Positions 46,172 to 56,722 of a DNA stretch of 64,000 bases are shown here, one piece after another (the first letter of the stretch is position 1; every line of letters begins with the position of its first letter). The stretch lies in contig OX439048.1 in the NCBI GenBank assembly GCA_949317995.1, positions 23,193,495 through 23,257,494 on the forward strand, in the 5' to 3' direction. A program made the translations under genes and the position numbers. A model generated the notes under the pieces. The model saw only the letters and a list, made by a program, of their open reading frames with translations. It did not search any database and was not told the DNA's origin. This DNA is from Acholoe squamosa. Taxonomy: Eukaryota > Annelida > Polychaeta > Phyllodocida > Polynoidae.

Positions 46172-49104
46172 AGTTGGCGGATGGCAGCCGTACAAACGGT
46201 GTTGTGGCAGGTAGAGGTACAGCCAGTGTACAAATTCAGGACAGTACAGGTAGGCCACACAACATTCTTTTAGAGAATGCCCTCTATGTCCCATCCTATA
46301 AGCAGGATATATTTTCAGTGCAAGCGGCAACTGAAAAAGGCGCCAGTGTTAAATTCAGTCCCGACTCAGCTGAATTAAATGCGCCAGATGGTACTCGCTT
46401 TGAAATAGAGAAATATGGTAGATTATATTTTCTCAACAAAACTAGTAAATCTAGTGTTCGATCCCACCCAGTGGAAGAGTGGCATAAAATTCTTGGTCAC
46501 TGTAATGTAAGAGATTGCATGAAACTCGAGTCAGTAGTTGATGGTATGAAAATCAGCGATAAGAACAGTTTTGATTGTGATACCTGTGTAAAAGGTAAAA
46601 TGTCGCAGTTCAGAAATCATGATCCAGATAAACGGGCAGAGGCCCCACTTGATGTTGTTTACTGTGATCTCGCAGGCCCAATTGATCCTACAGCAAGAGA
46701 CGGTTTCAGGTATGCCTTATCTTTTGTAGATGACTATTCAGGGGTAAACATGGTTTATTTTCTGAAGCAGAAGAGCGACACCGTAACAGCTACAGAGAAG
46801 TTCCTTGCTGATTGTGCACCATATGGTAAGGTGAAGTGTATTCGTTCAGATAATGGGGGCGAATTTACTAGTGCAAGTTTCGAAGCTCTGTTGGTCAAAA
46901 ATCAGATTAAACATGAGAAAACAGCTCCCTATTCACCTCACCAAAATGGTACAGTAGAAAGATCGTGGCGCACAATATTTGATATGGCAAGATGTCTGTT
47001 ATTAGAAGCCAAATTACCTAAAGAAATGTGGACTTATGCTGTTATGTGTAGTGTATACATCAGAAACAGATGTTTCAATGACAGGGTCAATATGACACCA
47101 TTCGAAGCGCTCACAGGTAAGAAACCAGACTTGAGCGGTATGCATGTATTCGGTACTGTGTGTTATGCCTATGTACAGGAAAAGAAGAAGCTGGATGATC
47201 GCGGCGAGAAGGGTATCTTTGTAGGTTATGATAAGTGTAGCCCAGCATATCTTGTGTATATTCCCGAGCGTAACATTGTGCGTAGAGTAAGATGTGTGAA
47301 GTTCTTTGATAAGTTTGAGGAGGTAACAGACAGTTGTGATGAACCGGTGTATACCACACCGCAGGTAGAACCTGAACTTTACCCAGCTCCGGATGTAGCT
47401 GATGATGCTCCTCAGAATGGGGTTGGTGGTGAACCCGATCTAAACCTGCAGGGTAATAGGGACAATGCTAGGTATCCCCGCAGAGGACGTAACCCGCCTG
47501 GCTATTTGCAGGACTATGTAACCACCACTGTGGACTATTGTTATCGTATGTCACACATCCCGAACTCATATACTGATGCTATGAACTCGGACAATGCGCA
47601 AAAATGGCAGAACGCCATGGATGTAGAAATGGATGCGTTAATTGACAATGATACTTTTGAACTCACCACACTACCTGAGGGTAGATCTGCAGTGGGGGGT
47701 AGATGGGTGTATGCAATGAAAATGGGACAAAACGTTGATGAACAGTACAAGGCACGGTTTGTTGCCAAAGGATATTCTCAGGTCCCAAATATTGACTATC
47801 ATGAGACTTTTTCACCCACTGCCCGTATCACATCGATTCGCATGCTTATGCAGTTGGCCGTCCAAGAGGACATGGTTGTTCACCAGATGGATGTTAAGAC
47901 AGCCTATCTGAATGCGCCGATAGACTGTGAACTCTATATCGAACAACCAGAAGGCTATGAGGTGAAAGGTAAAAATGGTGAGAAATTGTATTGCAAGCTT
48001 AATAAATCTCTGTATGGTTTAAAGCAAAGTGGTAGGAACTGGAACAACATGTTGGACACTTACCTTGAGGAGGAAGGTTTCCAACAGTCTGAGACTGATT
48101 CATGTGTATATACTAAGTTTGAACAAAATTCCAAGACTGTTGTTGTAGTTTGGGTTGATGATATTATAATTGCAGCAAGCGATGAGAAGACACTCAACAC
48201 AGTCAAACAGTCTCTGTCCACCAGATTCAAAATGAAGGATCTTGGTAAGTTATCATGGTTCCTAGGTATTGAGTTCAAATGTGAAGATGGATCTATTGAA
48301 ATGAACCAAACCAAATATGTCGAGAAGTTGTTGAAAAGGTTCAAAATGGAAGATTGTAAACCCAGATCGACTCCTTGTGATGTAGGGTCCAATACTACAA
48401 AGGATGAGGATTCCGAAGAGCTAGCTGACGCTAAGCAGTATCGAGAAATAGTGGGAAGCCTCATCTATTGTATGTCAATCACAAGACCTGATCTGTGTTA
48501 TGTTGTAACAAAACTATCTCAACATATGGTGAATCCCACCAAAGCTGATCTTGGTAGAGCCAAGCAGGTACTACGGTATATCAGAGGTACACTTGATTAT
48601 GGACTAAGATTTCAGAAATCTGATGCTGAGTTAGAACTTAGTGGCTTTTGTGATGCCGATTGGGGTGCATCTGATGACAGAAAGAGCATAACTGGTTATG
48701 CATTCAGGTTGACCAACAATGGTCCACTCATTTCGTACAAAAGTAGAAAGCAACAGACAGTTGCACTTTCCACTTGTGAAGCTGAATATATGGCTCTGTC
48801 AGCTGCTACCCAAGAGGTAAAGTTCCTTAATCAACTTTTTACCGACATGACTGGTATTAAACAAACAGAGAGTGTTGTTTTGTATGGGGACAACCAAGGT
48901 GCATTGGCACTAGCTAAAAATCCTGTACATCATCAAAGGTCTAAGCATATTGATATCAGATATCATTTTGTGAGAAATGAAGTGCAGAATAATTCTCTCA
49001 AGCTAGAGTATGTACCCACAGCAGAAAACATTGCCGATGTTTTCACAAAGCCGGTTGCAAAACCCAGGCTTGTGAAGTTCCTGAGTGTACTAATGGGTAC
49101 ATAA
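46123..49104 (+). CDS. pol: Copia Pol: protease C-terminus, integrase, reverse transcriptase, RNase H
   Basis: This frame is open across the overlap with gag (from about 46087) to TAA at 49102-49104. It completes the protease, then carries the integrase zinc finger (His/His/Cys/Cys, ~46483-46605, ending FDCDTCVKGKM) and the D-D-E core (YCDLAGP at ~46660, RSDNGGEF at ~46840, HQNGTVERS at ~46940). Reverse transcriptase follows with KARFVAKGYSQ, QMDVKTAYLNA and the active-site box WVDD (48151-48162). RNase H has SGFCDADWG, TCEAEYMAL and a C-terminal ADVFTKP. The open frame, all catalytic residues and near-identical LTRs indicate a recently active element. The lack of a start codon means expression depends on frameshifting, or that this copy is inactivated by one indel. 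Confidence 0.93.
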   Translation, partial: KFVKFDESFVPEKHYIELADGSRTNGVVAGRGTASVQIQDSTGRPHNILLENALYVPSYKQDIFSVQAATEKGASVKFSPDSAELNAPDGTRFEIEKYGRLYFLNKTSKSSVRSHPVEEWHKILGHCNVRDCMKLESVVDGMKISDKNSFDCDTCVKGKMSQFRNHDPDKRAEAPLDVVYCDLAGPIDPTARDGFRYALSFVDDYSGVNMVYFLKQKSDTVTATEKFLADCAPYGKVKCIRSDNGGEFTSASFEALLVKNQIKHEKTAPYSPHQNGTVERSWRTIFDMARCLLLEAKLPKEMWTYAVMCSVYIRNRCFNDRVNMTPFEALTGKKPDLSGMHVFGTVCYAYVQEKKKLDDRGEKGIFVGYDKCSPAYLVYIPERNIVRRVRCVKFFDKFEEVTDSCDEPVYTTPQVEPELYPAPDVADDAPQNGVGGEPDLNLQGNRDNARYPRRGRNPPGYLQDYVTTTVDYCYRMSHIPNSYTDAMNSDNAQKWQNAMDVEMDALIDNDTFELTTLPEGRSAVGGRWVYAMKMGQNVDEQYKARFVAKGYSQVPNIDYHETFSPTARITSIRMLMQLAVQEDMVVHQMDVKTAYLNAPIDCELYIEQPEGYEVKGKNGEKLYCKLNKSLYGLKQSGRNWNNMLDTYLEEEGFQQSETDSCVYTKFEQNSKTVVVVWVDDIIIAASDEKTLNTVKQSLSTRFKMKDLGKLSWFLGIEFKCEDGSIEMNQTKYVEKLLKRFKMEDCKPRSTPCDVGSNTTKDEDSEELADAKQYREIVGSLIYCMSITRPDLCYVVTKLSQHMVNPTKADLGRAKQVLRYIRGTLDYGLRFQKSDAELELSGFCDADWGASDDRKSITGYAFRLTNNGPLISYKSRKQQTVALSTCEAEYMALSAATQEVKFLNQLFTDMTGIKQTESVVLYGDNQGALALAKNPVHHQRSKHIDIRYHFVRNEVQNNSLKLEYVPTAENIADVFTKPVAKPRLVKFLSVLMGT

Positions 49105-49218
49105 ATCTAAATCATCATGTATTGATAACCTGATGTATTATCATAAATATTGTATTGATCATATCTGATATATGTTATTCAAAGTTGTATACATAAGTAA
49201 TGTATCGATCGTAAGTTT

Positions 49219-49227
49219 AAGTGGGGG
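49219..49227 (+). other. Polypurine tract
   Basis: AAGTGGGGG directly before the 3' LTR, the usual plus-strand primer position (one pyrimidine interrupts it). Confidence 0.7.
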
Positions 49228-49483
49228 TGTTAGAGTGTAAACCCACGATCCTCGGTAAATGAGCGCGGGAACAGCGCTACTGTGCCACCCTCTGTGGTGA
49301 GAGAATGGAACTAACTTTGTTGTTTTAACTGGAGACAACTTAATAAAGTGGTACTTCCGGTCCTGCAGCGTGGGCCACGAGGAGTCAGAGAATCCAAATG
49401 GAAGAAGTGTTTCTTGATTAATCCTTTCATTTGAAGAAGTAAATGCCCAAATTATCCTCCACAAAATGGCTTCCACACTAACA
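49228..49483 (+). repeat. 3' LTR (256 bp)
   Basis: TGTTAG to CTAACA, intact, lacking the nested insertion. It differs from the 5' LTR by one base (A for G in GTGCCACCC) outside the insertion. AATAAA lies at 49342-49347. The ATGGCTTCC that starts Gag in the 5' copy is also present here. Confidence 0.95.
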
Positions 49484-50054
49484 TTCTTGATGCATTGCTA
49501 AGGTATTCGTGGTGCATTGCTGAGGTATATGTTGTGCGTTGCTAAGGTATTCGTCGTGCGTTGCTAAGGTATTGGTGCTGAATTGCTCAGGTATTAATGA
49601 TGTGTTGCTATGGTATTCATGATGTGTTGCTAAGGTATTCATGATGCATTGCTAAGGTATTCATGATGCGTTGCTAAGGTATTCATGATGTCTTGCTAAG
49701 GCAGTCATGATTTGTTGCTAAGGTATTCATGGTGCATTGCTAAGGCATTCATGATGTGTTGCTATGGTATTCATGATGTGTTGCTTTGATATTCATGATG
49801 AGTTGCTAAGGTATTCATGCTGCATTGCTAAGGTATTCATGATGCAATGCTAAGGTATTCATGATGCATTGCTAAGGCATTCATGATGTGTTATGCATGA
49901 TGTGTTGCTAAGGTATTCATGGTCTTAATGGTTTGTTGCTAAGGTATTCATAGTGCATTGCTAAGGAATTCATGATGTGTTGATAAGGTATTCATAGTGC
50001 ATTGCTAAGGTATTCATGATGTGTTGCTAAGGTCTTCATGATGTGTTGCTAAGG
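49484..50054. repeat. 22-bp satellite, main block
   Basis: About 26 units of GATGCATTGCTAAGGTATTC plus AT, with substitutions and a few indels. The first five bases (TTCTT) are the right copia target duplication. Confidence 0.93.
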
Positions 50055-50278
50055 CAGTGGTGTGAAATCCTAAAATCTATTTCCTCTGAAGCTACTTTGC
50101 AATGATTTCCAGTTTACATTTTCTCAATATATAAAGGTCATTTAAATAGTCAATTGGACACATGCTATCTTCTCTTGTACAGAGAGACTAAGAAATACCA
50201 GTGATACTCAAATTTATGATTTCGGATGACAACAGATCTTAACATTTGAAAATATGCTAAGGACCCCCCCCCCATATA

Positions 50279-51265
50279 CAGTAAACTCTCTCTATTGTGG
50301 TCACCATTCGTTCTTTCGAAAAGTGACCACATTGGCGAGGTGACCACATTAGAGAGAGTTCCTCTTGAGGGCATAGAGTTAGCAGGCAGAAACCAAGAAA
50401 GGTTATGTGTTGTTCTGTGTTCGTTTCTATTATGAGAATAAGCTATATCTGAAACTTGGTAAGTTAAATTTGGTTTAAAAAAATCCCTTATATTGAGATT
50501 TGGATGTATTAACAAAAATGCTTGATTTGGGATAAGGAAATGTGTTGCTGGCCCCTGGGACAAGAGTGGGTGCCAATGAAGGGACCAGAGGGGCAACCTG
50601 AGAAGTCTTCTACCTGCTATGGCATCCCTCAGATCTCCAACCCCAACCCCCCCCCCATACTCCCTTATAGACTTTGAGGGGACCAGAGGTGTGACCTGAG
50701 AAGTCCTAGAGTTGTTCCAGTCCACTGACCATATCCTAGAGTTGTTCCAATCCACTGACCATGCCCTAGAGCTATTCCAGTCCACTGAGCACACCCTAGA
50801 GTTGTTCCAGTCCACTGAGCACACCCTAGAGCTATTCCAGTCCACTGAGCACACCCTAGAGTTGTTCCAGTCCACTGAGCATGCCCTAGAATTGTTCTAG
50901 TCCAATGACCATGTCCTAGATTTTCCTTTTCTGGCTCCTCTCAAGTTTCCTCTCTGGATATGACCTTAGCTGTTGAATTATGTGTTACACAACCATTACC
51001 CACTCACTAAGAGCCACCCAATATCCCTTCAGGCTTCTATAAGGCTACAACTGAATTTGGGGTGACCACATTAGAGAGAGTAAATGTGACTTTTTGACTG
51101 GAAATTGGTGACCACAAGGAGAGGTGACCACATTAGAGAGGTGACCACATACCAGAGAGTTCATTACATTAGAACAAAGAGGGAAATAATTCGGTTCTTT
51201 CCAAAAGTGACCACATTGGCGAGCTGACCACATTAGAGAGGTGACCATAAGTAGAGAGTTGACTG
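50279..51265. mobile_element. pogo/Tigger-like element nested in the 1.3-kb element
   Basis: Ends CAGTAAACTCTCTCTATTG and the complement of CAGTCAACTCTCTACTTATG, flanked by TA on both sides (50277-50278, 51266-51267). Subterminal GTGACCACATT motifs repeat near both ends. The interior lacks a transposase but contains a 30-bp minisatellite. Confidence 0.7.
50711..50920. repeat. 30-bp minisatellite, 7 copies
   Basis: Unit GTTGTTCCAGTCCACTGAGC plus ACACCCTAGA. A 30-bp period equals ten codons, which keeps frames open on both strands. These frames are artefacts. Confidence 0.95.
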
Positions 51266-51372
51266 TAAATACTAATTCATTTTCTCAGTGGATTTGCACA
51301 GATCTCAGGAATGATCCCTGTGAGCATTAAAACCGCGGAATTCCACATTTCCGCGGAGATTTCACACCCCTG

Positions 51373-51604
51373 TAAGGTCTTCATTGTGTGTTGCTAAGGT
51401 CTTCATGATGTGTTGCTAAGGTCTTCATGTTTTGCTATGGTATTCATGATGCATTGCTAAGGTATTCATGATGTGTTGCTAAGGTATTCATGGTGTGTCG
51501 CTAAGGTATTCATGGTGTGTTGCTAAGGTAATCATGGTGTGTTGCTAAGGTAATCATGATGCATTGCTAAAGTAATCATGATGCATTCCTAAGGTATTCA
51601 TGAT
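51373..51604. repeat. 22-bp satellite, right block
   Basis: Continuation of the GTTGCTAAGGTATTCATGAT array after the 1.3-kb insertion. Confidence 0.92.
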
Positions 51605-51618
51605 GTCCCTATCCCTAG

Positions 51619-51700
51619 TTCTATGATAATAATAGAATGGAGGGCAATGGAGCCCAGCTCCTACCTCGACGGCAGTTGCTGTAAGAATGATACCATGCAG
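51619..51700 (+). other. Orphan exon-like sequence
   Basis: The acceptor-like TCCCTATCCCTAG|T and the strong donor ATGCAG|GTAAGG enclose 82 bases. One frame is open and reads WRAMEPSSYLDGSCCKND and on to the donor. No partner exon was found downstream before the convergent KANSL1-like gene. Could be a first exon of a small plus-strand transcript, or chance. Confidence 0.25.
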
Positions 51701-54700
51701 GTAAGGTCACAATAGCATACTATAGGTACCCCTATGGCTAAATGTCATAGCTCTTAGGAATGATTCATATTAAGTTAGGTTCAATATCAGACTTGTTAAC
51801 TACCTATTAAGAGGATTAGTGGTATCCTCATGGTCAAGGGCTATTGGTTTTTCCAAATGTTTTCATGTTTAAGAGTCACAGATTATATGAGTGAAGATTA
51901 TTTGCTAAGGGCTATGATGAGCTGTGCAAGTCTAAACATCCCAGAAAGTGAAGAGTTCTGTGTTGGCTAGAAATGGCCAGTTGGCTATGGCCAACTGGCA
52001 ATAACGTGTCTTTTCCCCCATTCCCTATTTAAGTATAAAAAATGTCATCTTTAATCACAAGAAGTACTCTCGTGGATTGAAACTGTCATTTAGCAAACTT
52101 AAGGGGCAGCCGTTTCACTATTTTGAAGAAATTTCTGAGATTGTGCCTAAATCCTTTCAATGGGTGTGCTTTTATATAAGTTTTTTGGGGTGGTTGCCGT
52201 TGAAAAGCAAAGCCTCTACCATTAATTGTAAAAACATTTTCTCAATAGATCTGTGGGGTGACCCATTCAGACGTCAGATTTCCAAAAGAACTGCCATGCC
52301 TGATGAAGGTGTCATATTTTTACCTCATGAAAGCAGGCATACCTGCTGGTTCAGTTAGTTTAGATGGACCCTCGGTCTAGCTTTCATTTATTGATCCCAA
52401 GCATTACAAACACATCATTCTTTTTACATGCGTGACAACGGCATGTTTCAGTTGCTTCTATACAACTTGATCTTTATTCACAGTTTTCTCCTTATTTTTT
52501 TTCATCACAATTTTCGGTATCTCCCAATTACATATATATGGTATGCAGAGGGGGAGGAGACCATAGTATAGTATACAACGCACCGCCACCTGGTGCAAAG
52601 GACAAGCAACAGTGGTAAAGCCTAGAGTCGTGCCACATAGGGCAAAACCACAAGTAATTTCTTTTCTCAAGGTCAGGAATTGTAAACCTTTTAACATGTA
52701 TACACAAAATCAATCGTTTTAACATAAAAAGGTCAAATCAACAGTGGCATCACAGGCATTCTGCCAACACCTAAACCAACCTGTACTCTAGTAGTAGATA
52801 TTGGGGTTTCTGTTGTCATTAACTCTTGTATGAAATTTGAATGGGGTGAACGAATGCCGCATTATGCTTCCCGCAAAGGACTACTGTCATAACTGTTGTC
52901 TATATTCTTATGCCAAACAAGGACAAAGGGTGATTTACCTATAACACTAAGGTGGGTTTAGTGAGACACACGTCAACAACTACGTGCCAATGGCTATCTG
53001 GTCGGGGATGTGAGACTGTACACCAGCGTTATCATCAACAGGGTATGTATGTACAGAGTAACCGCATCACAACACATTCCGCACCACTAGGTAGGCTATA
53101 CACACCCATCTACCGCTTCCTGCATCTATTACAAACATAATAGAAACCCTCTAAGTAATGATCTTGGATATTAAACAAACTTAGTAAGAGTTATCCCAAG
53201 ATAGGGGCCCCTCTCTAAACCAGGCATACTGTAGACTACACAAAACAGACAGTGGGTTGAAAACAAACTATACCGACTGGCTCTCCGCTAGTCTTAGATA
53301 CAGATGACTATAAACAGGGTTCTACACATGTGTATTGAATATGCACTACATGAGATGCTTTAGTATTGTATAGCTTATTCCACTCTAACTTTGATGCCTC
53401 TCCTCCCCAGCAAACAGTTGCTACAAACCTACCACTTTCAGTTATCAAAATGGCAATGTATGCCACAGCTAACCTTACCTCAAGTTTAACATCTTAATTC
53501 AAATTAAAACATTACAAGGAATGAAACCATGTAGAACTGGTCAGGCAAGACCGTTCTACTTTTTATCAAAGCTGTGATCTATAATGTGCTACATGCGCAG
53601 CATATGAGACAATCAGCGTACAGACCGGGACCATCGGAATCCTTTGTTTGGACACAGTTTTGGAAAGTCATGCCATTGATGTTAACATAGTTTATGCGAT
53701 GACGTTGACAGCAATAGGATACGCTACATTGTTCTTATGCGTTTACTTGCCATTACCATCTTACCATTCAAAAATATAAACAGGGTTATGGGATTACTGC
53801 CAAAAGCACTGGGTTCTGCATGTACAAATATATAATACATTCTCACACTTTGAATATTCTATTGGTTTTGTTGGTTGTTTTTTTAAATGAGAAAGCAAAT
53901 TTTTCTAGATCCTAAGATTTGTAATTCAATTTCGGACAATTAATTCAAAATGCAGGAACACGTGTAGAAAACTCTATATAGACTTCTTTCAATTTATATT
54001 ATAACAGGGTAACATAGAATAGTTAAAATAGTGGTAAATTAATTTGAAACGATACTGTTTGCCATATCAGTTAAACGACAAGAGACACAGAGACTGTTCT
54101 TTTACCTTTATCGCATGACATTTGTGTAGCACACAGGCATTATACACATATCAGTACAGAGATAAACATTTTCCTATCACGGGGAGTAGACATCACCAAA
54201 GAGTGTACAGTACAACAAATTCAGTTTGCGAGTTCTCCCATATATGCAAGTCGATAATTAATATGTATGGTTGATAACAAAAAGAAATCAACAAATTATT
54301 TTCAACAGGTGTTCAATGAACAATGTTTTGTTAAGAGCAGGGGTCAATTCTGGATACAATGCAGTTTATCTAAACACCAAACCATCGGCAGTACACTTCA
54401 CACATTGCCTGCGTCTTCATATTCAATACAAGCACCTCACAAAACAAAATTTACACATGTTGGGAAAATTTACACATTTTACCATCATCACCGGTGTTTT
54501 CTGCTCAGATAGATGAAAAGACATTTTCACCATTTCTTTCCAAGCACGTGGCAGTGGGGGAAAACTTAAGTGGCTGGAATGCTCAATTTACATGTGCAGG
54601 AAATAAAACAATACTTTCAATATGTAGTAGACGCAACATGTCGAGAAAGTAGGTGCTATGTACAATGCTTTTTTTTCACATTTTCTCATGTTTTTACAAC

Positions 54701-55315
54701 TTTTTTTTTTTTTTTTTTTTTTTTTTACATTTTCTTTATCCATTATTTCTGCATTTATAAACTTGCTCATTTCCATTTTTTTTTGGGGGCCAAAATCTTT
54801 TCAAATTCCATAGTACTAGGTGAGGAGGCACAATTTGTGCAATGCAGAAAGATGTCCTCGGTGGTTTCATGTAGCACCAGACTTAAGCATTTCCATTTTT
54901 TTTCCATTTATTTTAAGCACACAGACGTACATAAGAAATCCTAATAGTAGGTTCCTAATATCCTTCTTTTTTTGGGGGGGTGGGGGGTGGTAGGTGGTCA
55001 TTTTATCCTAATTTTGTTCAGTTAATGCTCAAGGGAATAAGACTGGTATATCTTTCTCCTTGGGGATTTTCTCCCTACAGTTTAAGTACATCACACATTG
55101 CAGCATGTTTCGTGGAAATCTAGGCTACTACCCTTGAATAACATTGGGCTTAGATGCCGGTGCAACTTGTAGAAATATATTCAATAACAAGAGATTGTGG
55201 TGAACCACACTCTGCGTAAACAGAACAAAAACTCACACGAGTTGAACTTGTTTATAACAAAATATCAAATCTCTATTGAGCGGCAGTCTGTCTGAATCCT
55301 CAAGGCCCTTTATAT

Positions 55316-55321
55316 TTATTG
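55316..55321 (-). terminator. Candidate polyadenylation signal of the KANSL1-like gene
   Basis: AATAAA on the minus strand about 610 bases after the stop codon. It was chosen by motif only; others occur further downstream. Confidence 0.25.
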
Positions 55322-55671
55322 TCCACAGTTTGTAAAATACACTACCTCTGACACAACACACCATGGTGTTGGGTTTTGATCAAAACTACAGAGATCATTA
55401 TTCACCGATGCATGCTGGGATTTTCTGGAGACAAACCGACCAGCGCCTGCACGCTATTTCTCATTACACCTCAGCGACAAAAGCCATGGCTACAAGGCAA
55501 ACGTGCTACGCCTGGTGCTCCACGTGTTAAGAACACTTATTGGGATGTCAACAATACATGTCTGTGGGGAGCTACCACCTGTACATTTGTGTGCAGACGG
55601 CTCAACCCACTGACCGCATGGTGTCAAGTCAGTTTGAATGCTTATGCTCTCCGGTCAGCCTGACAGATTTT

Positions 55672-55875
55672 TGTGTCAAGTGACACTGACATCTCATAAT
55701 GACAGACAATGCTGATACTGTTAGTAACAGATGACACTGACACTTTATAAAGTCAGGTGATATTGACAACTTAGAGTGCCAGGTGCCACTGATAGCTTAT
55801 AGTGCTGGATTACATTGACAGCTAAGTGTCAGGTCCCACTGAAAGCTTTGTATCAGGTCATACTGACAGCCTCTG
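55672..55875. repeat. Degenerate TGACACTGACA repeat in the likely 3' UTR
   Basis: Around six to eight irregular units of about 25-35 bases around GTCAGGTGACACTGACA. TGTCAG and CTGACA within units can pair. Confidence 0.6.
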
Positions 55876-55933
55876 TGAACCTTCAGGGTAAGCCTTTCAA
55901 CACACATAATGTGTCAACCACACTGGGGGGCTT

Positions 55934-56722
55934 TTACCTTTTAGCTAGTTTGAGGACAAGTCCTGAATGATGTTGGGGACTGGGTTTTTCAACGCCATCC
56001 ACCACTGACCATTCAGGGTCATTAGGGTCGTCGCCAATTACCGAGCTGTTGGAGCTACTCGGCATGGGCGATGCTGGGTTACTGTTCTCTGGGGTCGCAG
56101 TGTGGTACGTGTAACCGCCTTTGGTCGTCGTTGATGGATGCCGCACCGGACGGCCTGATGCTGTTGTTAGTTCAGGAGTAGTTGAACAGTTTGACATTAC
56201 ATTATTATCCTGAAAGAGGCTCTCGTAGTCTGTGTCACTTAATGGGAAAGTCCGGGTCGGCCATGGGTCCATTCCACCAACCTCATCTTGCATATCTTCA
56301 GAATATATTGATGTAAAAGACACAGAAGACCCGCGGGTGCGCAGTCTGCCGGATAATGACCGTCGCCGCCCTGAGCTGGTCCCGGCAGCTAAGTCTTCGT
56401 GTGAGGAGCAGCTACCAGAACGCAGCCGCTCACCAGCCATTTCCATCTCCTCGTCCAGGAGTGCAGTAAGCTGTGGAGGCGGGGCCATGACTGGAGTACC
56501 GGGTGGGGTGGATGATGCACTCGGTACTGATGCCCCAGATGCAGCAGGTGTGGGAGGTGCATCAGAAATGTCTGTTGGCAGGACTAAGTCATCACCAGCG
56601 TTCATGCTATCTGTTCGTGTGCTACTGCGGCTACGTTTCTTTAATACAGACATGAAGCGCTTCTTCTCCTTTACTTCACAACGCATGTGGCGTGCAGATA
56701 TCAACTCCTCAGACAAGTCCTC
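55934..56722 (-). CDS. KANSL1: KANSL1-like last exon
   Basis: The acceptor is TTGCCTTCCAG|GAG. It encodes [15 protein letters not shown] (second part of the PEHE region), a Ser/Arg-rich stretch, Pro/Thr-rich low complexity, then [15 protein letters not shown] and a Ser-rich tail to the stop after LKLAKR. Confidence 0.88.
   Translation of the reverse strand, partial: EDLSEELISARHMRCEVKEKKRFMSVLKKRSRSSTRTDSMNAGDDLVLPTDISDAPPTPAASGASVPSASSTPPGTPVMAPPPQLTALLDEEMEMAGERLRSGSCSSHEDLAAGTSSGRRRSLSGRLRTRGSSVSFTSIYSEDMQDEVGGMDPWPTRTFPLSDTDYESLFQDNNVMSNCSTTPELTTASGRPVRHPSTTTKGGYTYHTATPENSNPASPMPSSSNSSVIGDDPNDPEWSVVDGVEKPSPQHHSGLVLKLAKR

Larger units (their letters stand above)
44224..49483 (+). mobile_element. 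Ty1/copia LTR retrotransposon (GalEa-like)
   Basis: Near-complete element: 5' LTR, primer-binding site, gag, protease-integrase-RT-RNase H, polypurine tract and 3' LTR, with a TTCTT target duplication. Domain order with integrase before reverse transcriptase defines Ty1/copia. After removing the nested insertion, the LTRs are both 256 bp and differ at about one base, so the insertion is recent. Pol is uninterrupted over about 1000 codons. The only coding break is a frame change inside the protease region. Similarity to GalEa-type elements of marine animals is my recognition of the GHGPRHRLMFDGDEGKYELW Gag start. Confidence 0.95.
50055..51372. mobile_element. 1.3-kb TIR element splitting the satellite
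   Basis: Ends CAGTGGTGTGAAATCC and the complement of CAGGGGTGTGAAATCT (14/16). TAAGG flanks both sides (50050-50054, 51373-51377), although TAAGG also occurs in each satellite unit, so the duplication is not independent proof. The superfamily is unresolved. About three quarters of it is a nested pogo-like element. Confidence 0.65.
51701..55933. other. Region between satellite and the KANSL1-like stop codon
   Basis: No gene recognised on the plus strand. The part adjacent to 55933 is presumably the KANSL1-like 3' UTR on the minus strand, and includes the degenerate repeat at 55672-55875. A 93-codon plus-strand frame (52077-52358) has no domain. A T-run of about 26 lies at 54701-54726. Confidence 0.5.

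Noticed and set aside
50165-50875. 236-codon minus-strand frame
   Set aside because: Half of it is the 30-bp minisatellite; the rest crosses transposon ends. No transposase motif.
44188-51604. Regular 22-bp repeats considered as a CRISPR array
   Set aside because: Units are contiguous without unique spacers and lie in animal-type DNA; it is satellite.
52077-52358. 93-codon plus-strand frame
   Set aside because: No recognisable domain, no splice context, no start-site context; length is expected by chance in this much sequence.
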